A stretch of DNA of 34,793 bases from Anaerolineales bacterium (GTDB lineage Bacteria; Chloroflexota; Anaerolineae; Anaerolineales; Villigracilaceae): assembly GCA_016789225.1 (NCBI GenBank), contig JAEURI010000104.1:1-34793 (forward strand). Reading direction: 5' to 3'. The position numbers were made by a program, and so were the translations under genes. Positions 1-5,879 of this stretch are shown piece after piece. The notes beneath the pieces were generated by a model. It did no database searches. It was given only the letters and a program-made list of their open reading frames with translations, and had not been told where the DNA came from. Position 1 is the stretch's first letter. Each line of letters begins with the position of its first letter.

Positions 1-1558
1 CACCATATTTGGCCCTTAGCAAGAAAACCGCCATCTGCGCCCGCGTGGTCGCGGCCTGATCGGGACAGTAATTGCCATTACCGCACCCCGCCGTGATGCC
101 TTCTGAGGCGAATTGCTCGATCCATGCCGCCGCCCAGTGACCGATCAGCACATCTCCAAAGACGTTGCCCGTCGCCGCAGACGGAACGAACAATCTGCCG
201 TGGATGCCTTTCAGGATGAAGACCGCCATTTGTGCGCGCGTCACGGCCTGATCGGGACAATAGCTCAACGGATTGCTGCTACACCCGCCTGTGATGCCTG
301 CGCTGTACAGGCTCTCGATATACTGCCAGGCCCAGTAGTCAGCAGGCACGTCTACGAAGGTGGGCGAAAGTGTCCACTGGGCGTAGAGGGTGATGTCCGT
401 TGTGAAGTCGTAGCTCGCGCCATCTGCATAGGCCGTGCCCGAGCCGTTGGCGGCGGTGTTCCAACCTGAGAATGCATAGCCAGGGCGGGTGAAGGTGTTG
501 GTGTTGAGGGCCGTGACAGAACTGGCAGTTTGATCGTTCAGTGTGCCATACCCACCATTGGCGTTGAATGTGACGGTGTAGGTGAGGGAATATTTCATCA
601 CCGTGGCTTTGCCGGAGTGGGTCCAATCCTGATACGCTACATAGGGCATGTCATGGCTGTCGAAGGCAAGCGAGATGTAATAGGCGGCATTTACCCCCCT
701 CGCAGAGAAACCCGCCGAGCCGACCGTTTCCCAGGCGCTTCCATTGAACTTCACCACCGTGACATGGCCGGAGTTGCTTGCATCCGAAAACGCCACATAA
801 GGTATGTTATTGCTGTCGAGGGCAAGCGAGGGCTCGTATACCCCCCCCGCGGAGAAGCCTGCCAAGCCGACTATCTCCCAGGCGCTTCCATTGAACTTCA
901 TCACTGTGGCTTTGAGGGAGTTGGCCCAATCCCGATACGCCACATAGGGCGTGTTATTGCTGTCGAGGGCAAGCGAGGGATTATATGCCCTCCCCGCAGA
1001 GAAGCCAACTGTCTCCCAGTCACTTCCGTTGAACTTCATCACCGTGGTTTTGTCGAAATTGCCCTTATCCCGATACGCCAGATAGGGTGTGTTATTGCTG
1101 TCAAGGGCAAGCGAGAGAGTATATGCCTCTCCCGCAGAGAAACCCGCTGAGCCGACCGTCTCCCAGGCGCTTCCGTTGAACTTCATCACTGTGGCTTTGT
1201 AAGAGTTACCTCCATCCGCATACGCTACATAGGGTGCGTCATTGCTGTCGAGATCAAGCGAGGTGTAAGATACCCCCCCTGCAGAGAAGCCCGCCGGGCC
1301 GACTGTCTCCCAGGCGCTTCCATTGAACTTCATCACTGTGGCTTTGCCGGAGTTGCCTCCATCCGCATACGCCACATAGGGTGCGTCATTGCTGTCGAGA
1401 TCAAGCGAGGTGTAAGGTGCCCTACCCACGGAGAAGCCCGCCAAGCCGACCGTCTCCCAAATACCTGCGGCAGAAACGGAGGCGATTCCCAGGCTGCCGA
1501 AGATCAGCCCCAGCAGGGTCAAATGGACGATCATTTTATTCTTGAATGAAAATTTCAT
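1..1558 (-). CDS. Secreted repeat protein with SLH domains (C-terminus off the window)
   Basis: Open reading frame running off the left edge; 519 codons are visible. It starts at the ATG at 1558 behind a clear AAGGAG site. The first ~32 residues are a signal peptide (basic start, then MIVHLTLLGLIFGSLGIASV, AxA-like end). Six tandem ~49-residue units follow, each with WETVG, GFSAG, SLALDSNNTPYVAY and TVMKFNGSA. Next is one Listeria/Bacteroides-type repeat (VTFNANGG ... PGYAFSGWNT ... YAQW, Flg_new-like). Two SLH repeats come last (FVDVPADYWAWQYIESLY..GIT, then a VTRAQMAVFIL-type end), each with a Cys pair (GGCSSNPLSYC, AGCGNGNYC). SLH domains normally bind cell-wall polymers, so this is probably a surface-anchored protein. 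The 49-residue units look like beta-propeller blades (inference). Ligand and role are unknown; a third SLH repeat may lie outside the window. Confidence 0.85.
   Translation of the reverse strand, partial: MKFSFKNKMIVHLTLLGLIFGSLGIASVSAAGIWETVGLAGFSVGRAPYTSLDLDSNDAPYVAYADGGNSGKATVMKFNGSAWETVGPAGFSAGGVSYTSLDLDSNDAPYVAYADGGNSYKATVMKFNGSAWETVGSAGFSAGEAYTLSLALDSNNTPYLAYRDKGNFDKTTVMKFNGSDWETVGFSAGRAYNPSLALDSNNTPYVAYRDWANSLKATVMKFNGSAWEIVGLAGFSAGGVYEPSLALDSNNIPYVAFSDASNSGHVTVVKFNGSAWETVGSAGFSARGVNAAYYISLAFDSHDMPYVAYQDWTHSGKATVMKYSLTYTVTFNANGGYGTLNDQTASSVTALNTNTFTRPGYAFSGWNTAANGSGTAYADGASYDFTTDITLYAQWTLSPTFVDVPADYWAWQYIESLYSAGITGGCSSNPLSYCPDQAVTRAQMAVFILKGIHGRLFVPSAATGNVFGDVLIGHWAAAWIEQFASEGITAGCGNGNYCPDQAATTRAQMAVFLLRAKYG
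588..1461 (-). repeat. Six ~147-bp tandem repeats inside the secreted protein gene
   Basis: In-frame tandem DNA repeat with a period of about 147 bp (49 codons). The plus strand shows recurring blocks such as gtctcccaggcgcttcc and ttgaacttcatcac. The units nearest the gene start (about 1170-1460) are almost identical. Unit 4 is shorter by three residues and unit 6 is longer. The high DNA identity suggests recent duplication or gene conversion. Confidence 0.85.
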
Positions 1559-1818
1559 TTTTTCTCCTTTTAGGAATTCATCCAAAGAAACGCGCCCAAA
1601 ACCCCTTATGTCAAAAGTTCGCCCGGAATTTTGAGTGGCAATTGTTCGTATACAGGGTATTCATTAGAACGGGGAAAATGTTTTTGGTGTGTTCCTTCTG
1701 TAAAGGGTGTTTTTATACAAAGAAAACAAACAAAGCTGAGAACATTACGTGTGTTGACGCGTGCGAGCACACAGGAACATGATCTGAATTTATTTTATAC
1801 CACCCGATTCTTTTTTAC
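1559..1818. other. AT-rich spacer upstream of the secreted protein
   Basis: No convincing gene. The short plus-strand reading frames here lack ribosome sites and resemble no family I know. The promoter of the secreted protein must lie here. A TTGACA element on the minus strand (1609-1614) is the best -35 candidate, but no good -10 follows at the usual distance. The region is visibly more AT-rich than the genes on either side. Confidence 0.5.
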
Positions 1819-1910
1819 ATTAGACTTTATCGGTAATAAGGTTTGGGCATGAAAAACACCTATTTTCAAGGGCTTTTCCCATCAAGTTGCTATTTCCGAT
1901 AAAGTCTAAT
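1819..1910. repeat. 92-bp element bounded by a perfect 15-bp inverted repeat
   Basis: ATTAGACTTTATCGG at 1819-1833 is matched exactly in inverse at 1896-1910. Allowing one mismatch extends the match to 20 bp (1819-1838 and 1891-1910). About 52-62 nt of non-symmetric sequence lie between. No coding capacity and no obvious target-site duplication flank it. It could be a small non-autonomous mobile element, paired recombinase sites, or a regulatory hairpin. Confidence 0.6.
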
Positions 1911-1913
1911 AGA

Positions 1914-1947
1914 TAAAAAGCATCCGAAGCCATTGCGACTCCGGATG
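1914..1947 (-). terminator. Intrinsic terminator of the ABC exporter operon
   Basis: On the minus strand CATCCG and CGGATG (plus 1921-1926 and 1942-1947) pair, with two more pairs inside after a mismatch, followed by CTTTTTAT. It lies about 45 nt past the stop codon of the last permease gene. Confidence 0.7.
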
Positions 1948-1990
1948 TTTTCCTGTCCCATTTCTCGTTACTACTTCCTAGCTCATTCCT

Positions 1991-2776
1991 CTACGCCGAA
2001 GCGCCGGAATAATTCTTCAGGCCGATGCTCCATACCACGCGGGCAACAACAAAGAGAAAAACAGTCAGGGCGAGGGCTCCTAGCCAGGTTTGCAGGGTCA
2101 GGCGTCCGGTTAGGGCGGAGGCGGGCACCGTCACAGCGAAAGCCACGGGGACGAGAAAGGTCAGGCCGTAGCGCAGCCAGTTGGGGTAAATATCCACAGG
2201 CCAGCGACCGGCGGCATATAGCCCTTCAAAGAGGTTGGCGATCTCATTCACGCGCACGAACCAAAAAGCAGTGGAGGTAACGATGAGCCAAAAACTATAG
2301 ACCATCACCGCGCCCATGAAGAGCGCCGAAAGAAAACCGAGTACAGCCCAAACATCCAAGAGCCAGCCCAGCTGCGAGAGTGCCACGCCGAGCACGATCA
2401 GCCCGACGACCACATCGGTATTTTGCCACAGGCGAAACTCACGCACGCTAACAAAGAGCTGTGCATCGGCAGGTTTAGTGAGGGCGTAATCCAACGTGCC
2501 CTCGCGGATCTCCTCCATGAGCCGCTCCATGTTCGGCTGAATGGCGGCGCGTATCAGGCCACCCGTCATGGTGAACACGCCCATCACAGCCAGAAGCTCG
2601 GCCTTGTTCCAGCCGCCGAGGTCTGTGGTTTGTGAAAAGACAAGATTCAAACCAACCAGGCCCGTGCCGAGCGCAATGAAGGTTTGCAAGAGTTGAATAT
2701 AAAGATTGGCGCGGTATTGGAATTCATTCATCACTCCAATGCGCAAGTGACTAAATGCCAGGCGAAGTCCGTGCAT
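1991..2776 (-). CDS. ABC-2 type transporter permease, second permease subunit (COG3694-like)
   Basis: 261-residue integral membrane protein with about six hydrophobic segments. It opens RLAFSHLRIGVMNEFQYRAN, typical of the ABC2_membrane_6 (DUF990) permease family. The start is the ATG at 2776, one base after the upstream permease stop and behind GGGAGG; an in-frame codon at 2812 lies inside the upstream gene and lacks this site. It is the last gene of a three-gene exporter operon (ATPase, permease, permease). The two different permeases presumably form a heterodimeric channel energised by the ATPase encoded first. The substrate is not evident: relatives are annotated as uncharacterised transport systems, and drug or lipid export is only a guess. 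Confidence 0.88.
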   Translation of the reverse strand: MHGLRLAFSHLRIGVMNEFQYRANLYIQLLQTFIALGTGLVGLNLVFSQTTDLGGWNKAELLAVMGVFTMTGGLIRAAIQPNMERLMEEIREGTLDYALTKPADAQLFVSVREFRLWQNTDVVVGLIVLGVALSQLGWLLDVWAVLGFLSALFMGAVMVYSFWLIVTSTAFWFVRVNEIANLFEGLYAAGRWPVDIYPNWLRYGLTFLVPVAFAVTVPASALTGRLTLQTWLGALALTVFLFVVARVVWSIGLKNYSGASA

Positions 2777-2777
2777 G

Positions 2778-3581
2778 TTAACCTCCCACCGCCGAGAATT
2801 GGCGGATGGCAAACTTCCAAACGATACTCACCACCAGCGCACCAAAGACGATCCACGCGATCTGCATGCCCAACCCAAGGAATAGGTCGTTCACGGACAT
2901 GTTCCCTGTCAACGTTTCGATGGGAAACCCAAACGCCCAGCGAAAGGGGAAGAACCACGCCGCACGCTGCACCCAGTCTGGCATCAGCGAAAGAGGCACG
3001 AGGCGCCCCGAAAGAATCAGCTCGGCGGCAAAATACAACTCGAACAGCGCACTGACGCGCGTCGTCCAAAATGTGACCATGCCCAAAATGGAAAGGGTCA
3101 TGGTGCGAATCAGATAGGCGAACCAGATCGCAAAAAAGAAAACCACGCCTTGCAAAAAAGTGGGATGCAAATCTGGCTTGAAGAAGAACGAGAGCGCCAA
3201 CGCCAGAGGAATCCATAAGATGATGGTGACCACCTTCCACCCGGCGAAGAAAGCCACATCGTTATGCAAAGGGTGGATGGGGCGCATCAGACTCATCGAC
3301 AGTTGTCCCTGCCGAATGCGCCATTCCCACCCGTAGGGTGTGAAGACCACGTTCATGCTACGCACGAGAGTCCACACAATGTAGTAGGCGGCGAAGGCAG
3401 CAGGCGTATACCCGCCAATGGTGCCGCCCTGTTGGGTTGCGACAGCAGACCAGACCACCATGTAGATAACCGGCTCCGCGACCATGCCGATCATATAAAA
3501 GTAATTGGCAATTGGATATTGCCACTGCTCCATGATGGCGAGTTTGATGGAGGTGATATAAAAGTCGATATATCGTTTCAT
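2778..3581 (-). CDS. ABC-2 type transporter permease, first permease subunit (COG4587-like)
   Basis: 267-residue membrane protein with about six hydrophobic helices. The N-terminus (MKRYIDFYITSIKLAIMEQW) and the PxxWxxAAWFFPFRWAFGFP region fit the COG4587/DUF990-type permeases, the usual partner of the COG4586 ATPase and COG3694 permease. Its ATG overlaps the ATPase stop codon by four bases (ATGA), indicating translational coupling, and the next permease begins one base after its stop. Role: half of the membrane channel of an ABC exporter. Substrate unknown. Confidence 0.88.
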   Translation of the reverse strand: MKRYIDFYITSIKLAIMEQWQYPIANYFYMIGMVAEPVIYMVVWSAVATQQGGTIGGYTPAAFAAYYIVWTLVRSMNVVFTPYGWEWRIRQGQLSMSLMRPIHPLHNDVAFFAGWKVVTIILWIPLALALSFFFKPDLHPTFLQGVVFFFAIWFAYLIRTMTLSILGMVTFWTTRVSALFELYFAAELILSGRLVPLSLMPDWVQRAAWFFPFRWAFGFPIETLTGNMSVNDLFLGLGMQIAWIVFGALVVSIVWKFAIRQFSAVGG

Positions 3582-4564
3582 TCCATCGCTTCCTTTTTAA
3601 CCGAGAAGACGGATTCGATCACATCTTCGATGGGTGTCGCTTCGACGGTCAGATCATCCACGGCAAGGTCGTTGAGCAGGCTCGACGTAACCGCCGAGGT
3701 CTTGGCCTTGGGCACGCGCATCACCACACGAGAACCGTCCACAGAAACCACATCGCCATATGAACTAAAGTCCTGAGTGGGGTCGTCAATGTTGAAGCCA
3801 ACCGTCTTGAAGGCAGAGAACTTTTCCACTAAAGCGGCGAGGTCGCCATCGAAGAGCAATTGTCCGTGATGGATGACGATGACGCGCTTGCAGAGAGCTT
3901 CCACATCCGCCATGTAGTGACTGGTGAGCAGAACCGTCGCACCGTAACGTTTGTTGTACTCGGCAATGAAGGTGCGGATGCGCTTCTGCATGGTCACATC
4001 CAGGCCGAGAGTAGGCTCATCCAAAAAGAGGATCTTCGGCTTGTGCAATAACGCTCCGATGATCTCCATTTTCATGCGCTCGCCCAGGGAGAGGTTGCGC
4101 ACGGGTTTCTTGACCAGGTCTTTTACATCCAGAATTTCGATGAATTCATCACGGGTGCGCTTGAACTCGTCGGTCGGGATGCCGTATACAGCGCGTTGCA
4201 AGTCAAAGGAGTCGAGGGCGGGCAAGTCCCAGGAAAGCTGGTTGCGGTTGCCCATCACCAGGGTGATCTGTCGCAGGTAATCGTGTGCGCGTTTGGCAGG
4301 TTCGTACCCCAGCACGGAAACGCTTCCCGCGGTGGGGTGCAAAAGTCCGCTCAACATTTTGAGGGTGGTCGTCTTACCCGCTCCATTCGGGCCGAGGAAG
4401 CCAACTACTTCGCCGGGCTGGATGTCGAACGAAATTCCATCCACGGCTTTGACGTTTCGATAGGTGCGTTTGAAGAGTCCCTTGGCAGCGGCTTTAAGAC
4501 CGGCTTCGCGTTCGGGGACTTGGTAATGTTTTGCCAGTTTCGAGATCGAAATGACAGAGGGCAT
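3578..4564 (-). CDS. ABC transporter ATP-binding protein (COG4586-like)
   Basis: 328 residues. Walker A is GPNGAGKT at ~59-66, the signature LSLGE at ~158-162, Walker B ILFLDEP at ~178-184, and the switch histidine is in LTSHYMAD at ~216. The C-terminal ~100 residues are the extra domain seen in DrrA/NatA-like exporter ATPases. The start at 4564 is preferred because AGGAG lies seven bases upstream; a longer frame reaching 4642 runs into the leader terminator. It is the first gene of the exporter operon and overlaps the next permease by four bases. Expression is probably controlled by the upstream leader with its small peptide gene and terminator (4625-4767). Confidence 0.93.
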   Translation of the reverse strand: MPSVISISKLAKHYQVPEREAGLKAAAKGLFKRTYRNVKAVDGISFDIQPGEVVGFLGPNGAGKTTTLKMLSGLLHPTAGSVSVLGYEPAKRAHDYLRQITLVMGNRNQLSWDLPALDSFDLQRAVYGIPTDEFKRTRDEFIEILDVKDLVKKPVRNLSLGERMKMEIIGALLHKPKILFLDEPTLGLDVTMQKRIRTFIAEYNKRYGATVLLTSHYMADVEALCKRVIVIHHGQLLFDGDLAALVEKFSAFKTVGFNIDDPTQDFSSYGDVVSVDGSRVVMRVPKAKTSAVTSSLLNDLAVDDLTVEATPIEDVIESVFSVKKEAME

Positions 4565-4624
4565 GAAAATACTCCTGATTTGTTGTAGATTGCTTGTTTC
4601 GATACCAGTTTCCGCCCAGTGGCA

Positions 4625-4656
4625 ATAAAAACCGCAGGGCATCAGCGCTCCTGCGG
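4625..4656 (-). terminator. Terminator in the ABC operon leader (attenuator candidate)
   Basis: On the minus strand CCGCAGG and CCTGCGG (plus 4650-4656 and 4632-4638) form a perfect seven-pair stem with an 11-nt loop, followed at once by TTTTTATT. It lies between a 20-codon reading frame and the ATPase start, so it can end transcripts before the exporter genes. The 5' arm can instead pair with CCTGTGG inside the peptide gene (plus 4690-4696). Confidence 0.8.
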
Positions 4657-4676
4657 CAAGGTTTCAGGAAAGGTAA

Positions 4677-4739
4677 TTACCCAACCAGTCCACAGGGAGG
4701 CACGCAAAGATCCATTGAATTGTTCATGACGATAGACAT
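4677..4739 (-). CDS. 20-residue leader peptide or small protein before the ABC exporter
   Basis: ATG at 4739, stop TAA at 4677-4679, 20 residues (starts MSIVMNNSMD, ends DLCVPPCGLVG). It has one of the strongest ribosome sites in the window: AAAGGAGG eight bases before the ATG. The Pro-Pro pair between two Cys residues could slow ribosomes. The frame is open further upstream, but only this ATG has the site. It is followed 20 nt later by an intrinsic terminator, then by the exporter operon. The simplest reading is a leader peptide whose translation controls read-through (inference). An independent small secreted or metal-binding peptide is possible. I recognise no family. Confidence 0.6.
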   Translation of the reverse strand: MSIVMNNSMDLCVPPCGLVG

Positions 4740-4773
4740 TCGAAGTACCTCCTTTCCGATTAGAATTATGCCG

Positions 4774-4802
4774 AGTTTATCATATTCAAAATCGACATGC
4801 AA
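4774..4802 (-). promoter_or_regulatory. Predicted promoter of the leader peptide and ABC exporter operon
   Basis: Minus strand TTGCAT (plus 4797-4802), a 17-base spacer, then TAAACT (plus 4774-4779). Transcription would start near 4767, about 28 nt before the small peptide ATG. Confidence 0.5.
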
Positions 4803-4821
4803 GAAGGGAATCGAAACAGCC

Positions 4822-5322
4822 ATGATAAAACAGGAACTTGAACAGGAATTGGAAGAAACCCATCGCCGTTTCATTGCCCTAGTGGAATCCATTCCCGAGG
4901 CGGATTACTCCCTCTCCACCGATAACCCTGCCTGGACGGTAGGCGATATTCTCTTTCATATTACATTGGGTCCGCGGGCAATTGCTTTGGAGGCGTGGAT
5001 GATCGTCTATGCGCGGGCTTGGTTTCAATTTGGGATGCGGCATTTTCCAAGCGGGTTGTTCAACCGGGTCAATGCCTGGTTTGGGCAGGGACGGGAGCGA
5101 ATCAGCCGTCAGGGTTTGCTCAGGGCTTATGGGAAGGCGCACGCAGTCATCCGGTCCAGGTTGAGGCGGACGCGAGAGGATGACCTAGGTAAAATGGTGG
5201 TGTATCCGCCGGATTTTGTCTCCGAATTGACAGGGGAAGTCACGGTCGAGCGTCTTTTCCGGTATGTCACCGGGCATTTTGAGGTGCATGAAAGGCAGTT
5301 AAAACGAGGATTTGAGCGGTAA
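4822..5322 (+). CDS. DinB-like four-helix-bundle protein
   Basis: 166 residues, mostly helical. Three histidines sit where DinB/MDMPI-type proteins bind a metal: H46 (DILFHI) and H152/H156 (GHFEVHERQL). The phrase NPAWTVGDILFHI near residue 35-47 matches the usual W-x-x-x-x-L-x-H opening. Family members are metal-dependent thiol transferases or proteins of unknown function; the substrate here cannot be read from the sequence. The start at 4822 is chosen because the protein begins cleanly with a charged helix. The ribosome site is weak (AAGGG about 12 nt upstream). A longer frame to 4594 would cross the divergent leader region and is unlikely. Confidence 0.75.
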   Translation: MIKQELEQELEETHRRFIALVESIPEADYSLSTDNPAWTVGDILFHITLGPRAIALEAWMIVYARAWFQFGMRHFPSGLFNRVNAWFGQGRERISRQGLLRAYGKAHAVIRSRLRRTREDDLGKMVVYPPDFVSELTGEVTVERLFRYVTGHFEVHERQLKRGFER

Positions 5323-5327
5323 TTCTC

Positions 5328-5336
5328 TGGTATAAT
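5328..5336 (+). promoter_or_regulatory. Extended -10 promoter of rpsO
   Basis: TGGTATAAT, a consensus extended -10 element, lies just after the DinB-like stop codon. No good -35 is seen. It would start the transcript at about 5343, exactly at the structured rpsO leader. Confidence 0.6.
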
Positions 5337-5340
5337 CTCA

Positions 5341-5404
5341 GCCCGTGACTGGTCCTACCGACGGTGAACCCTCTAGAAGGGAATAGCTATCGGCAAGGAG
5401 ACCT
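5341..5404 (+). promoter_or_regulatory. Structured rpsO leader, probable S15 autoregulatory RNA
   Basis: The leader can fold into nested helices: GGTCCT (5351-5356) with AGGAGACC (5396-5403), ACCGA (5357-5361) with TATCGG (5388-5393), and CCCT (5369-5372) with AGGG (5378-5381). This makes a branched structure about 30 nt upstream of the rpsO ATG. Several bacterial groups have unrelated leader RNAs that S15 binds to repress its own synthesis; function here is inferred from position and foldability. Confidence 0.6.
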
Positions 5405-5437
5405 GCATTAGTCTAACAGAAAGGAGACGCATACGTC

Positions 5438-5710
5438 ATGCCGCTCGCTAAGGAAGTCAAAACGAAGGCGATCGAGGATTTCCACCGCCACGAGAAAGAT
5501 ACTGGCTCACCGGAAGTTCAGATCGCAATCCTCACCAACCGCATTACCCAGTTGACCGAGCACTTGCGCAGCAACAAGCAGGATCAATCCTGCCGCCGTG
5601 GTTTGCTCAAGCTCGTCGGCCAGCGCCGCCGATTGCTCACGTACCTGCGCCAGAGTAATTATCAGGCGTATATGAATGTAACCGATCGTTTGCAGCTGCG
5701 CCGCAAGTAA
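5438..5710 (+). CDS. rpsO: 30S ribosomal protein S15
   Basis: 90 residues, the normal length of bacterial S15. It binds 16S rRNA early in assembly of the small-subunit platform. Conserved blocks are visible: DTGSPEVQIAILTNRI, LTEHLRSNKQDQSCRRGLLKLVGQRRRLLTYL and the Y-x-x-x-x-x-x-L-x-LRR end. AAGGAGA lies 11 nt before the ATG. It is followed by a strong terminator and then pnp, the classic rpsO-pnp neighbourhood. A structured leader suggests feedback control by S15 itself. Confidence 0.98.
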   Translation: MPLAKEVKTKAIEDFHRHEKDTGSPEVQIAILTNRITQLTEHLRSNKQDQSCRRGLLKLVGQRRRLLTYLRQSNYQAYMNVTDRLQLRRK

Positions 5711-5717
5711 GAGTTTT

Positions 5718-5754
5718 AGACCCTAAAGGTCCTCGAGACCTTTAGGGTCTTTTT
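5718..5754 (+). terminator. rpsO terminator
   Basis: Perfect 14-bp stem AGACCCTAAAGGTC / GACCTTTAGGGTCT with a five-base loop, followed by TTTT. It sits 8 nt after the rpsO stop. Some read-through into pnp is likely, since no strong promoter is seen in between. Confidence 0.92.
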
Positions 5755-5757
5755 AAG

Positions 5758-5828
5758 CCGCCGTCAGGAATTGAATAGCGCGAATAACCTCTGTTATTCC
5801 CACTCTTCAGTCCCTGACCCGCAGGCGG
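5758..5828 (+). promoter_or_regulatory. Long stem-loop in the pnp leader
   Basis: CCGCC (5758-5762) pairs with GGCGG (5824-5828), GTCAGG (5763-5768) with CCTGAC (5813-5818), and an inner hairpin GAATAAC/GTTATTC (5782-5788, 5793-5799) closes the top. In E. coli a double-stranded pnp leader is cut by RNase III and lets PNPase repress its own mRNA; a similar role here is an inference from position and shape. Confidence 0.5.
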
Positions 5829-5879
5829 AATTTTACAGGGGCGAATCGAAATTCGCCCACATTTAGGAGACAATCAAAT

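Noticed and set aside
588-1461. Regular repeats that might suggest a CRISPR-like array
   Set aside because: The period is ~147 bp, the repeats are translated in frame throughout, and there are no short unique spacers.
1546-1852. Overlapping small plus-strand frames in the AT-rich spacer
   Set aside because: One overlaps the start of the secreted protein gene, neither has a ribosome site, and neither resembles a protein family.
1559-1990. tRNA or other stable RNA gene in the long spacer
   Set aside because: No cloverleaf, T-arm wording or CCA end was found; the only structure is the inverted repeat and a terminator.
3578-4642. Longer ATPase with start at 4642
   Set aside because: The extra residues are encoded by the leader terminator; the ATG at 4564 has a good AGGAG site and gives a normal N-terminus.
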